Part shown: in pieces, positions 36,714 to 49,965 of the stretch | Position numbering within the stretch: the stretch's first letter is position 1 | Layout: every line of letters starts with the position of its first letter | Assembly: GCA_035048485.1 (NCBI GenBank) | Contig: CM068592.1 | Location: forward strand, 42,006,045-42,070,044 | From: Pteria penguin | Lineage: Eukaryota > Mollusca > Bivalvia > Pterioida > Pteriidae | Length of the DNA stretch: 64,000 nucleotides | Direction of reading: 5' to 3' | Translations under genes and position numbers: made by a program | The notes under the pieces: generated by a model | Told to the model about the DNA's origin: nothing | Databases searched by the model: none | What the model saw: only the letters and a program-made list of their open reading frames with translations

Positions 36714-37056
36714 TCCTGTAATGAAACTAACCACTATCATAGAACTCTCTAGAGCGAGCATGCTTTTGCACTGAATTACTAATATAAAGGACAATTGAGC
36801 ATATCGTAGATGTACAAATGCTGTATCTGTCGCTTGAGTGTTAATGTGCTGTAACCGGTAGAAGGAGCAGACAGCTCGTGATTTTCATGTGTATGTGACG
36901 GTTGTCTGTGCCTGTTATTAAGCTTGAAGAAACGAAATGAATGGGAAATGAACAGTGCCACGTGCAAGAAGCTCTGCAGATGACTCCAGCAAAGTGTAGA
37001 TACGTCCCATCGTGTCAGTAACATACCGGCGTTTTGTCTTTGTGGTACATCTCCTT

Positions 37057-37114
<58 letters not shown>

Positions 37115-38931
37115 AATGTCAGCGATTGCTGGTATAGCTCTGCCTGACCCCCTAAGAATGACCTTTGTTGGGGTCAGAAAAATATAGGGCGGAGCGACCG
37201 AAATGACTATCTGGAGCCACAAGTTAAAATTTGCTTATCTATCTACTGTTTCTTTAAATTTGGAGATGAAACGTTATGACAGCATATATACCAATATTGA
37301 CTTTGGTTACTAGATGCGCATTAAAGCAACACCTGCTCCTTCAGTGTTGTTAAAGACCGAAACTGTGGAAGTGTGAAATACGTGTAGAACAGACTATTAC
37401 CGAAGAGGCCTAACACAGAGAGCCAAAACCCCACCCGAGGACAGAGCTATCCACGAGTGCGATACTCTCTGATAAATGAGTTCTAGATCAAACAACAATG
37501 TGGACACCACTGATCGACTCATTTGTTAAGTGTGTCATATGAGGGAATCGAAAACTATTAGTTTTCGTGAGTTCCTACAGATGCTAAAATGTGCGTAATA
37601 TGACGTCAAAAATACGTCTCCAAACACGTGGAGCAAAGCCTGCTCACAATACTGGTATTTTTTTTCTGCTTCATTTGTTGAATTCTAGAGATGTCAGTAT
37701 TGTTTCGACTTTAGAATCTGACGTGAAATGAAGTGGCGTCTGGAGTTATGCATTCATGTGCAGAATCAAAATGTTTATGCCTCCAATCAAAATGTATTGT
37801 GCATGCTATTTATAGAGTATGTATTAAAAATTGGGTTGGAAAAAAAAAAAACAACAGTTTAGGTTCTTTTGATGTCGAATATCAAAATAAAAAAATATGA
37901 TTCCTTATAACTAGATCATCTCATTTGCTTTGACAGGTATTTTAATAAATACGGATCTGTATGTCCGTTTTATTGAATAGTCTCTCTTTTAATGTTCAGC
38001 TGGCATTCACTTTCAATTTTGTTTTATTAAAAGCGAAATGACTTTTTTTTATGTTAATAGAAACATGGAGGATAAACCTTTTCTAAGTTTATAAGTCTAA
38101 GTAAAGCTGTTGGTTCTTGAGATTTTCCATATGGATGACTCAGCAATTGCTATTGTATTCTATAATGTAATTTGGTCTTCTCGTTTAAGGCGAGTGTTCG
38201 AATAGTCGGACATCCCCTTTTGAAGACAAGATAGCTGCTGCCCTTTGATCAGTCTGTATGGACCATTTTATTTTCCTGTGGAATATTTAATCCACATTGT
38301 TTCGTCAAGGTGTGCGACTTGTACGCTCGTTATATGATTTACGACTTTTATTTTCGTTTTATCTATGTATGCTCAAAGGGAATGCTTAATTAGTATATCT
38401 GTTGTTTCATAATGTTAGGTAGATATCAAAGAAAACCTACAACGTATTTATTCCGGTATAGGGTGATGCCAGCGATAAACGTTCTGTAAGCAATGCTAGC
38501 ACGCGCGTCCATTAAAATGCCGCTTGTCACGTACATGTAATGGAACTTTAACTTTATGGCCATTCATCGGCTTCTGTTGAATATCTTAAGTTCTTTTTTA
38601 ATGTTCCCTTCAAAGTATCGTTGATATATTTATCTATAGACTGATCATGGGCGCTTTGCTTTACTCTAATATGGTTTTCTCTTTTTTCGGTACAAAAATC
38701 TTGAGGAGGAAGTTAGGCTGTCCTCTTTTGCTGGTTTAGTAGTAGTATACGTTATTGTAGAGGAATGTTAAGTTATAATGTTTGTAATAAACGGAATGTA
38801 GGGTAAAATATGTGTGTACGCTGTGTCTTTACTGTTAACCAACTCTCTTCATCAATGATAATTACCCACCTCGACCGAGTCTTTCTTGTGAGGGTATTGG
38901 TATCGTCCGACATATAATACTGAATGGAAGG
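36714..38931. other. 3' flank of the RING gene; no gene recognised
   Basis: Includes an (AT)n microsatellite at about 37070-37111. No canonical poly-A signal stands out close after the stop. Confidence 0.45.
37070..37111 (+). repeat. (AT)n microsatellite
   Basis: About 20 at units, flanked by looser tataaatataaatata. Confidence 0.95.
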
Positions 38932-39100
38932 AGGGGCAGGCGTGGTGTAGTGGTTAAGCGCTTGGCTTGCGGCGCCGACGATCCGGGTTCGATTCCCGAG
39001 TTGCGCCACTATGTTTAAGAGGTTGGTAACCTTCTGCTTCCATGTCGCGATATAACTGAAATATTGTTGAAAGCGACGTAAAACACCAATCAACCAACCA
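38932..39100 (+). mobile_element. second SINE type, tRNA-headed, with target duplication
   Basis: The head ggcaggcgtggtgtagtggt then taagcgcttggcttgcggcg carries A and B boxes (gtggtgtagtgg, gggttcgattcc). The body continues cgccactatgtttaagaggt and gcgatataactgaaatattg, and the tail is cgtaaaacaccaatcaacca. Flanks actgaatggaagg (38919-38931) and actgaaaggaagg (39101-39113) form a 13-bp duplication with one mismatch. The body differs from the other SINE family in the window. Confidence 0.85.
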
Positions 39101-39113
39101 ACTGAAAGGAAGG

Positions 39114-39732
39114 ATTATTTTCGTCCTTTACTTAATTTTGTCGCTGTTCATAAAAGATAATTTGCGATTTTCGGGTTGTTCATATAGTGAAGAAAGATGT
39201 AAATTCACGAGAGTTGTACGTTCGCGTGCGTTTTTAAGTTTGGTTTGATGCAAAAAGTAAAATCCTTTCAAAAATAAGTCAACAAGTTAGTATAAATAGT
39301 AGTGATAAAGTGATATATAGCACCTGATTTATATATTTATATCGTTTGTTATTCATGCTGACCTACTGATTTATTTCTGCACGGATCTGAGCATAATATA
39401 TAAAACTATGTAAACAGGACTTCACACGAATTCTACGAGATTTCTGTTGTAATTGATTTCGAGTTGGTTAACAGTACAGGTGTGTAAGAGGTGGATAAGC
39501 GTGGTGGTCATAGCTGTACACCTGTATCATGTAATCGATGCAATACACTGCTTATGTATTACAATAAATATGGTGAAATAGAAAATACATTTCTTGTACT
39601 GGTTTTTTCTTCTTCGATATGTTCAAGTATGACTGCATGCGCAGTAATAGAAATTTTGTGAAAGATAATCCCCCAAAACAGATTCCTATTCTATCCCCGA
39701 TTATACCTGTTTTACAACAAATATATAAATTT
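39114..39732. other. no gene recognised
   Basis: AT-rich sequence. Short ORFs only. Confidence 0.45.
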
Positions 39733-40903
39733 GGTTATACAAATAAGGTGAGTTATCTGCCCCTGATAAGAACTCTCACACTGCATATCATGGTGAGGTA
39801 TATACAGTAGTCCGAGATTCTCTGCCCTTCTCCCACTTCTGATATCGGCGGTTTGTGGGAGAGGGTCAGAGAGACTTTGTTCGTCAAAAGTTGGAATTTC
39901 AGCGATACATGTACCAGCCGGTATCGGGTTGTACAAGCCTCTGACGACAAATAAACGTTAGCGCAGCGACCTATAATTGAATAAATGAACATTTAACTTA
40001 CTCGATCATAGCAATAATTTTTCCAAATAAGATCTATAACTTCTATAGCGGCTGGCTGCCGTTTTATCTGTAAACACACAGCGAATCTCCATTTCGTTGT
40101 GTATAGAGTATGACATCAGATCTCGCCAAACGCGACTTTGCTCATTCGTGACGAGGTTGCATCGTGTTTTTCTTTACAAAGATGTGTCAGCCGCTGAAGT
40201 GCCACAAATGCAAAGTTGCGTTCTGTGACATCTGACGTCACACTGTATACACAAATGGCGAAATGAGATTAATGTGGTGTTTGCAGATAAAACGACAGCT
40301 AGCACAAGTTATAGACCTTATTTGGAAAAGATATTGCTATGATCGAGTAAGTTAAATGTTCATTAATTGGATTATAAAATGCAAGTTCGCTGTGCAAATG
40401 CTTATTATTCACCAGAGGCTTGTACAACCCCAATACCGGCTGGTATTGCTGAAATTCCAACTTTTGATGAACAAACTCTCTGACCCTCTCCCACAAACCG
40501 CCGATATCAAAAGTGGGAGAAGGGCAGAAAATGTCGGACTATATATACAGGTGATAGCTACCTCACTGACCGTACCTCACCAAGGACGATTGACCACACA
40601 AGTAAGGTGAGTTATCTGCCCCTGATAAGAACTCTCACACTCTCTGCATATCATGGTGAGGTAAATAAAGATGACAGCTACCTCACTCATCATATCTAAC
40701 CATGGTCAACTGACCACACAAGTAAGGTGAGTTATCTGCCCCTGATAAGAACTGTCACTCTCTGCATATCATGGTGAGGTATATAAAGATGACAGCTACT
40801 TCACTGACCATATGTCACCATGGTCTATTGACCATACAAATAAGATGAGTTATCTGCCCCTGATAAGAACTCTCGCACTCTCTGTATATTATGGTGAAGT
40901 ATA
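39733..40903 (+). repeat. about 120-bp tandem repeat, interrupted by the Mutator-like element
   Basis: Unit: aaggtgagttatctgcccct, gataagaactctcacactct, ctgcatatcatggtgaggta, then tataaagatgacagctacct and cactgaccatatctcaccat. A partial unit lies at 39733-39807, the 734-bp element follows, and about three units continue at 40542-40903 with periods of 120 and 118 bp. Confidence 0.9.
39808..40541. mobile_element. Mutator-like non-autonomous element, 734 bp, with long TIRs and 9-bp target duplication
   Basis: The ends are tagtccgagattctctgccc and, in reverse complement, tagtccgacattttctgccc. Inverted arms of about 330 bp (39808-40142 and 40210-40541) surround a loop of under 70 bp and align throughout with small indels. 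tatatacag is duplicated exactly on both sides (39799-39807 and 40542-40550). Long TIRs with 9-bp duplications are the hallmark of Mutator-type transposons (family knowledge). It has no transposase. Confidence 0.85.
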
Positions 40904-41940
40904 CAAGCTTAGCTTTTACAAAAGCTTAGAGTGCAAACCCTGTAGCATTTTTAATTGCGAGGAAAATGGTACTTGTGGGTCAATTTAAACTGAAGACCCT
41001 TTTTATGATGTTAACTAGGTTGTTGTCTAAATAATAGTTAATATCTCCTTTCTAATGTTTATTTATGTTTAGACTTGGGTTGGGAAAGCTGACCATATTC
41101 GTCCGATTGTCACCGTTTAGACATTTCGAACATCCTAAGTACAGTCAGAGACATATATACTTTCAGTATATATGTCTCTGGTACAGTTAGACATGGAAGA
41201 AATCATACGAACTACGCAGTACTTGCTCCACCAACTTCCAACACCCAAAACACACAAACTCCCCGTCGAGGCCTAATCGCTGGGGAAGTTTGCATAAGTA
41301 TAAAGAATGTTACAAACTGCGCAGTAATTGCTCCACCAATTTAACTGCTAAAAATCCTTGATACCCCGCCTTCATTTACTCGGAACTTTTCGAGATTTTC
41401 TATAGCCAGATAGTGTACATACGCTAAAAGGTACGAACATCTAATTAGTATTACGCGGGAAAATTCTGTTGGATTATACTACTGCTGTCGTGGGAAAGGT
41501 TACACGAATGTTGATTTCCAAAATATGAATATCCTTCATATTTATACATGTTTATGTGGCATCCACTAATTTATTTAAAAATAAGTATTTTAAAGTATTT
41601 TTTTATGTTTAGAATACATTGCATGTAAGATTATTTATCATTTATATGCATTCACTTAAGAAAATCACCCCCAAGTCATAATGTCTATCCTATTAAAAGC
41701 TCCACCCTTATATATTCCTCTCTGCGTTTGAAAGTACGGTAAATACTATTCGTTTGGAACGCTCAACTGTAACATTGATTTAGTAATGAGCATTGCCTTT
41801 GAAAGCAAGGGTATTCTTCTTCATTCTTTTCCTTTTAAGCGCATTAGAAATATCGATGTCATGTACATGGCAGCATAATCATTTCATGCGCATTTCAGAT
41901 TAGACAACAACGTAATATGCAAACCACGACGGGGTTTGCA
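40904..41940. other. 1.04-kb block interrupting the 120-bp array
   Basis: The array stops at gaagtata and resumes at 41941 with ataaaggtgacagctac, almost in register. The block between has no ORF. gcaaaccctgt near its left side (40934) faces an inverted gcaaaccccgt at its right end, which hints at terminal repeats of an insertion, but the left boundary does not fit well. Confidence 0.4.
41146..41180. repeat. perfect 16-bp-arm hairpin
   Basis: cagagacatatatact, loop ttc, agtatatatgtctctg. The arms are perfectly complementary. No T run follows that would suggest Pol III termination. Confidence 0.85.
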
Positions 41941-42118
41941 ATAAAGGTGACAGCTACATTACTGACCATATGCTATCATGGTCTATTGACCATACAAATA
42001 AGGTGAGTTATCTGTCCCTGATAAGAGCTCTCACACTCTCTGCATATCAAGGTGAGGTATATAAAGGTGATTTCTACTACACTGACCATATCTCACTATG
42101 GTCAATTGACTATGCGGA
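41941..42118 (+). repeat. about 120-bp tandem repeat, right remnant
   Basis: One and a half further units of the array at 39733-40903 (gtgagttatctgtccctgat, gtgaggtatataaaggtgat). Confidence 0.85.
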
Positions 42119-42411
42119 CGAGAAAAATAAATGACATTAACAGTCACTGCACAGCTTTTATTTGCACTTTTTCCACTTCTTTAGAACTACCTAGATAGAC
42201 AAGAGTAGAAAACTTATATTATTTAAATAAAGGATTTTAATGTCATCCCCCTCCCCTTCTTTTTCCACTTCCGTTCACTACCTTGATAATCGAGAACAGA
42301 TAAGTCATCTTATGGTCTATATAACTTTTAATGTTGTTCAGTGTTTGCTAAGCGTTCCCTCGGGTATGGTTTTTCCAAAAACTTTTGATTTCAGTATGTT
42401 TGTCTATCTAA

Positions 42412-42966
42412 CTGCAGTCACTACTTCTGTACTGTAAACATGTAATTATAATCCACTATGTTCCTTGTAACTGCGGTCACTGTGCTGTAGAGACGTGACT
42501 ACAATCGACTATGTTCCTTGTAACTGCGGTCATTGTGCTGTAGAGACGTGACTACAATCGACTATGTTCCTTTAAACAGTGGTCACTGCTGTAGACACGT
42601 GACTACAATCGACTATGTTCCTTTAAACTGCAGTCACTGTGCTGTAGACACGTGACTACAATAGACTATGTTCCTTTAAACTGCGGTCACTGTGCTGTAG
42701 ACACGTGACTACAATGGACTATGTTCCTTGTAACTGCGGTCACTGTGCTGTAGACGCGTGACTACAATCGACTATGTTCCTTTAAACTGCGGTCACTGCT
42801 GTAGACACGTGACTACAATGGACTATGTTTCTTGTAACTGCAGTCACTAACGTCTGTGCTTTACACACGTGACTACAATCGACTATGTTCCATGTAACTG
42901 CAGTCACTAAATTCTGTGCTGTAGACACGTGACTACAATCGACTATTTTCCTTGTAACTGCAGTCG
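42412..42966 (+). repeat. 51-53-bp minisatellite (about 10 units)
   Basis: Unit: aactgcggtcactgtgctgt, agacacgtgactacaatcga, ctatgttccttgt. Small indels (tgtgctg against tgctg, and a cactaacgtctgtgct form) vary the length. Confidence 0.95.
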
Positions 42967-43810
42967 AAACTAAAATATTTTTATTTCTATCACGTTCTTG
43001 TTTATTTAATAAATAGTACTAGGTAATTGTACAATGTGTTATTTTCTATTGATACACAGCATCGTCACATGTGAAATCCACTTTGTCCTAAATTTTATTA
43101 TAATATTTCTCTTCTAAAAATGATGGATTTACGTGTCAGAATAATTACGTCTTATTAAAATATGTCTGTTGGTTCAACACATTAATCATAATTAAGAAAG
43201 ATATCCGGAAATAATTTATCAGCCGTTTTAGAAGAATTCGTTTCAATACAAATTTTAAATTATATGCACGCGTAAGTACTGGAAATTTCTGTGTCAAGCA
43301 TACAGCGCAGCGGGGAAAGTACCAAAACAGTTATGGAAACTAAATTTTGCTCAGTGCTGTTGAATAGGCTTTATAATATGCATTGAAGGAAAATGAAATT
43401 ATTTGACTGTAATGCGAATATAATTTGATTCAAACTTCTAGAATAAACACATCACCATTGCTAAATCAATTGTGAATCCTTAGCTTGTAGTAATAGGCCA
43501 CAGGATGAGCGATATGATTACAGCAATGCCATTAGCGTTACCCACCAGTTTAAGACACGTTTCATTTAATGTCTCTATTAGACAACTACCAACAGGTATT
43601 CGATCCTTATCTCGTATAGATTTATGTCTCATAGCAGCTGATAGAGGGAAACATTACCAGCTACTAACAAGGCCCGTAATCCAGTGCAGAAAACATGTGG
43701 AAGGCCCGTAAGCCGGTCGTTATTTACCAAGTATCGGTAATCAGTATTGTTGTTGTTAAACCAGTTGAAATAAGTTATAGATACTTATATTTATTACTGA
43801 TGTGATGTCA
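42967..43810. other. no gene recognised
   Basis: AT-rich. A 68-codon + strand ORF (43505-43711) has no recognisable motif. Confidence 0.45.
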
Positions 43811-43859
43811 ACCCCCACCCCCCCCCCCCCCCCCCACTCTCTCTCTCTCTCTCTCTCTT
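43811..43859 (+). repeat. poly-C then (CT)n microsatellite
   Basis: About 25 C with one A interruption, then about ten CT units. Confidence 0.95.
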
Positions 43860-46800
43860 ATAATGGTAAATGCAACTGTTAACGGCCTTTCTGATTTAGA
43901 TATAACATATCCAATAGAATGGGCAAAGCATATATATGTAATATTTATTCACATGTTGATTCTACAAGACCAAGAGATATTACCCACACAATTTGTTAGT
44001 AAACGTAGATTACCACGGCTACACAGTGTTCGATGTGATCCCCGGATGCTACGATATGGGTGTTACATTATACCAATCCTTCATCAGGTTTCACCTTAGA
44101 CGCCCGGATGTTTTCTAATTAGCTGAACATTTCCACTGTGCAAAACTTGACACCTCTGTTATCGTTCGTGGACGTTCCCTGTCGCGTGTAGAACGCTTTG
44201 CTGCTATTTCAGGCGCCTCCTCTTTCTCGCAATAATTAGACTTGTCCAGATTGACCCCTTTGCGGTGTTGATCAATACTATCTACTTTCTCAACCTTGTG
44301 ATTAGAGTATACGTAGGTAAATCAAAGTAAAGCATATAACTCTTTTAAAATAACATGTAATTAGGGAAGAAGAAAGCCTTTTGCGTTTTACAGGCGATAG
44401 TATGTTTGATATCATTATGACTGGCAACACTTTCCTAGTGGTCTTTGATGTATGATACTTTCCTGAGACTTTCCACGGTGTCATTTTGACTGGGATTGTC
44501 TTGAGGATCAGGATTAGTGACGCTTAACACAGGGACCGTCACCGGCGATATACTGTACGCCTCGAAAGTTGCTCCGAACATCTAAACATACAAGAATGCT
44601 TGATACACCTAGAAAACACGGGTCAGTTCGGTGAAGGTAGGACACAAACCATGAATCTATCTCGGTCCTACCACAGTGGAGGTAGGCAACGGACCATGAG
44701 CTGATCTCCGGCCTACCACAGACACGCTGTCGAGTACTCTATAAATATGAATATATAAAAGACAAAATAAATAAATAAAAATGAGAGAAAGAAAGGAAAA
44801 CAGAACTAGAAGAAGAAATAGACTTAGAAAAAGAAGAGGACCATACAGAAAGAAGACATTGAACCAAAGATTTGGCAGAGGTGAAGAACTATAGTTTCTT
44901 TATTTGTATGACAGATTTAAACAATACATCGATATTTAAGCGTCGTTTCATCATCATTCAGGCCCATGGCATATACTGACGTCTACCGCATTACAATGTA
45001 GAATGCAGCATGGAGAATTTCTCATATTTAAAGTCATTCTGGAGTGTACAAGAAACCGGTTACTTGACAGAATAAATTACAAACCACAAGATATGGGTTC
45101 TAGAAGACAAAACTCCCCGTGTCTGTAACCTTTATGCTGACTTTATACACCTAAATACCATGTCTTGATTCAGTGTCATTGCCTATTGTATTCCAAGTAT
45201 GAACTCTGCATTAACGTATCAGTCTCCGTAATTACACACATGGTCATTATTGTGACGTAATTTGCACTTGGACTTCTAATAAACAAATCATCTGGTTACC
45301 CAGCAGCCTCTATTCAGTTGAAGGCATCATGGAGGATCATATTATCACATTATTATACCGAGGATCTAAAGTATTGTTCTCTCTACAATAGCTCGAACTA
45401 TCTCTATCCCCACCAAGTTATCATAACTTCCATGTTACGTTAGTCTTTTCTTTGTTAATTGAACGGGTGCCGATTGTGTTCACTACATTTGGAAGTTTAT
45501 TTCTTTCCCTGGGCGTATTGTATGTTGGCGTGATCACGTTTATACCCCTTACTGGATGGCCGTTAATTTGTTTTGGGATAATCACAGTGAAATGTACACG
45601 TATAGGTGGAAATCCACCGTGTTCTGCAGTCATCTCTATTGTTATTGACGGATACTGCTTCAAAGCCCAGGTCATTGATACATAATTATCGTTTCTTGTT
45701 ATTGACGAGTCCAGAAAGAAGAACAAACTTGGCAGAATGGGCGCTTCTCTATAGAAGGGTATAAAACACTGATGTCATATATCCATGTGCCTTAATTGTT
45801 CTTTTGTTGCGTATCAATTCTGTTATCTGTAATTTGTACGGGAAATGGTAATCACTTATATAATTTCAAACGCACCGCACATTTATTATCGCATGATTTT
45901 CAAACAAGGAAAGATCTGCATTTGGCGCGAAATATGTGACAAGCGAGTAATTTCGCGCTTTTGTCGTGGGAGGACATTCACTACTTGATTATTATATATT
46001 AGCTGGTATAATAGATAATATGTACATAAAGACATGTGTATTTGACCTTTAAATTCGTCTATAATGATATTTTTTTGTTTTGGTAGCCAACAAAGGCTTT
46101 ACAGTCATCACCACTTAAGGCCAGAGGCGGGAGTCAATTTTTTTTATATCTCCGCATTGAAGAGTTCCACCCCGACAAAAGGCATAATAACACTTGAGTC
46201 AATCCCATTGTTATTCACACTTCAGTGCTCATATAAATCATGATTCATAACCTGAGTAGTCATTATAATTCTCCAAGGAAAGGAAATGAATCAATTGAAA
46301 CCCCAGTTCAAAGGGAATCTGAAGAAGAAAGGTAATTTTGTGATATATGTTTTCGGAAGGGTATACTTGCCTTGTCCAGGACCTCTTTTCAAAAATGACG
46401 GTGTTTACCAATGATTATAATATTTTGCATTCTATCACATGAAAGCAATGTCAATTAGATACAGTCATTATTACAGGAAAATTGTCAAAGAGTCTAGTGC
46501 AAAACCTGCATGCATTATGATATACCGTTTTGGACAATATATTCCCAGTGAGGCAAATATTTCCAATCATTTTCTTGGAATTGCCTAATAGGTATTTTAT
46601 ATTCTTCATGCATACTCTTTTATGCGTTTTTGCAAAGACTACAATGCATATTGTAGGTACTGAGCGTTGTGCTGACAAGAGTATATCATCAAGAGAGATA
46701 ACTCTTATTCATGGTTTACAGAATAAATGCAAGTGTCACTTTCCCAGTGCCATTTTCATAAAAGGTACAAGGGAAAGGTACCAAGTTCCTGTCTTTATTT

Positions 46801-47574
46801 AGAAATATGTATTTCAGAGATCTTGTATTTGAATTCTGAACAGAAAATATCTGCTAGAAAATTTTTTACTGTGAATTGTGTATTTCTGCCTATATGAGGC
46901 AATGAAGAAATTCCATGTTCTGTCAAATCAGGAAGTTGGAAAATCTCAAAATGTTTATTGGTAGCCATATCAAAGGTTACAATGAAACTCAATAATGCTC
47001 AAGTTTAATACAGCACCTCAAAATTGATAGAAAGATATCTGAAAATTGAATCTGTCCTTAATTTAAGCCCTCCCGTTCTCTCAGATCACCATAATCTGAA
47101 GATAGTCATGGAAACTTGTTCAGGAAGTCGAAGACCCTTAATCATTACTTGAAACTTCGGAGTTATACTCTATTAATTTTGCTCAAAATATTAGATTTGA
47201 AAAGAATTTCCCCAATATTAAAATAGATAAAATATAATGCAAATAACGATGAAAATTTTGACATCGATGTATGAACGCATTTTACACCGAATCAAGATTT
47301 AAAAATATGTTTGCAGCATTCAATAGGTTGATGTAGTCATTTAAGAAAAAACAAAAACAAAAGAAAACAAAATAAAAATAAGAAAAGGGAACTAAACAAT
47401 TATGGCGTAACTTATTTCACAAAATATTTTGGTAATTGTTTTGACTTATTATACAAGGAACCATGCTTACTGTCCTTTGGCAGCTGTCGAAAAGACAATT
47501 AACAAGAGATCCACCGTGGTGGATTGTTGTGATCTAGGACACATCCACTGATTTCTATTAGTTCAAGACTGTCT
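43860..47574. other. no gene recognised (3.7 kb)
   Basis: The longest ORFs are 101 codons on - (45421-45726) and 77-90 codons on + (45452, 46530). The two at 45.4 kb overlap on opposite strands. Neither has a motif I recognise or convincing splice sites. A degenerate pair of about 44-bp repeats (gaaggtagga / ggaggtaggc) lies at 44632-44722. Confidence 0.45.
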
Positions 47575-49965
47575 ACTGTCTGTGGTTCATAGATGTCCAC
47601 TGTGGTTATATGAATTGGCCCGAGGCTATACACGGTAGATATTTGTTCAGGTTCATGGATGTCCACTGTGGTTATATGAATTGGCCCGAGGCTATACACG
47701 GTAGATATTTGTTCAGGTTCATGGATGTCCACTGTGGTTATATGAATTGGCCCGAGGCTATACACGGTAGATATTTGTTCAGGTTCATGGATGTCCACTG
47801 TGGTTATATGAATTGGCTCGAGGCTATACAAGGTAGGTATGTGTTCAGGTTCATGGATGTCCACTGTGGTTATATGAATTGGTCCGAGGCTATACACGGT
47901 AGATATTTGTTCAGGTTCATGGATGTCCACTGTGGTTATATGAATTGGCTCGAGGCTATACACGGTAGATATTTGTTCAGGTTTATGGATGTCCACTGTG
48001 GTTATATGAATTGGCTCGAGGCTATACACGGTAGGTATGTGTTCAGGTTCGTGGATGTCCACTGTGGTTATATGAATTGGCTCGAGGCTATACACAGTAG
48101 ATATTTGTTTAGGTTCATGGATGTCCACTGTGGTTATATGAATTCGCCCGAGGCTATACACGGTAGGTATGTGTTCAGGTTCATGGATGTCCACTGTGGT
48201 TATATGAATTGGCCCGAGGCTATACACGGTAGGTATGTGTTCAGGTTCATGGATGTCCACTGTGGTTATATGAATTGGCCCGAGGCTATACACGGTAGAT
48301 ATTTGTTCAGGTTCATGGATGTCCACTGTGGTTATATGAATTGGCTCGAGGCTATACACGGTTGATATTTGTTCAGGTTCATGGATGTCCACTGTGGTTA
48401 TATGAATTGGCTCTAGGCTATACACATTAGATATTTGTTCAGTTTCATGGATGTCCACTGGTTATATGAATTGGTTCGAGGCTATACACGGTAGATATTT
48501 GTTCAGGTTCATGGATGTCCACTGTGGTTATATGAATTGGCTCTAGGCTATACACAGTAGATATTTGTTCAGGTTCATGGATGTCCACTGTGGTTATATG
48601 AATTGGCCTGAGGCTATACACGGTAGATATTTGTTCAGGTTCATGGATGTCCACTGTGGTTATATGAATTGGCTCTAGGCTATACACAGTAGATATTTGT
48701 TCAGGTTCATGGATGTCCACTGTGGTTATATGAATTGGCTCGAGGCTATACACGGTAGATATTTGTTCAGGTTCATGGATGTCCACTGTGGTTATATGAA
48801 TTGGCTCGAGGCTATACACGGTAGATATTTGTTCAGGTTCATGGATGTCCACTGTGGTTATATGAATTGGCCCGAGGCTATACACGGTAGATATTTGTTC
48901 AGGTTCATGGATGTCCACTGTGGTTATATGAATTGGCCCGAGGCTATACACGGTAGATATTTGTTCAGGTTCATGGATGTCCACTGTGGTTATATGAATT
49001 GGCCCGAGGCTATACACGGTAGATATTTGTTCAGGTTCATGGATGTCCACTGTGGTTATATGAATTGGCTCGAGGCTATACACGGTAGATATTTGTTCAG
49101 GCTCATGGATGTCCACTGTGGTTATATGGATTGGCCCGAGGCTATACACGGTAGATATTTGTTCAGGTTCATGGATGTCCACTGTGGTTATATGAATTGG
49201 CCCGAGGATATACACGGTAGATATTTGTTCAGGTTCATGGATGTCCACTGTGGTTATATGAATTGGCTCGAGGCTATACACAGTAGATATTTGTTCAGGT
49301 TCATGGATGTCCACTGTGGTTATATGAATTGGCTCGAGGCTATACACGGTAGATATTTATTCAGGTTCATGGATGTCCACTGTGGTTATATGAATTGGCT
49401 CGAGGCTATACACGGTAGATATTTGTTCAGGTTCATGGATGTCCACTGTGGTTATATGAATTGGCCTGAGGCTATACACGGTAGATATTTGTTCAGGTTC
49501 ATGGATGTCCACTGTGGTTATATGAATTGGCTCTAGGCTATACACAGTAGATATTTGTTCAGGTTCATGGATGTCCACTGTGGTTATATGAATTGGCCCG
49601 AGGATATACACGGTAGATATTTGTTCAGGTTCATGGATGTCCACTGTGGTTATATGAATTGGCTCGAGACTATACACGGTAGATATTTGTTCAGGTTCAT
49701 GGATGTCCACTGTGGTTATATGAATTGGTCCGAGGCTATACACGGTAGATATTTGTTCAGGTTCATGGATGTCGACTGTGGTTATATGAATTGGCCCGAG
49801 GATATACACGGTAGATATTTGTTCAGGTTCATGGATGTCCACTGTGGTTATATGAATTGGTCCGAGGCTATACACGGTAGATATTTGTTCAGGTTCATGG
49901 ATGTCCACTGTGGTTATATGAATTGGTCCGAGGCTATACACGGTAGATATTTGTTCTGGTTTATG
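47575..49965 (-). repeat. 66-bp minisatellite (about 36 units), open on both strands
   Basis: Unit: ggctatacacggtagatatt, tgttcaggttcatggatgtc, cactgtggttatatgaattg, gcccga. A multiple of 3, it stays open as 22-residue repeats on + (MNWPEAIHGRYLFRFMDVHC) and on - (HITTVDIHEPEQISTVYSLG). The - frame runs 319 codons (47499-48458), then after a 2-bp deletion near 48462 continues 48445-49974 with a single CAA-to-TAA change at about 49353. The + frame is broken in four or more units by ggctctagg. I see no start context, signal or splice site supporting a real gene. Confidence 0.96.

Noticed and set aside
38773..39093. 106-codon - strand ORF
   Set aside because: It runs through the SINE at 38932-39100 in antisense and has no independent support.
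45421..45726. 101-codon - strand ORF and an overlapping 77-codon + strand ORF
   Set aside because: No recognisable domain and no convincing splice sites. Opposite-strand overlap suggests chance; kept only as part of an unassigned region.
47610..49536. + strand 251- and 279-codon ORFs of MNWPEAIHGRY repeats
   Set aside because: By-product of the 66-bp unit; broken by TAG in several units, and the opposite strand is open over the same DNA.
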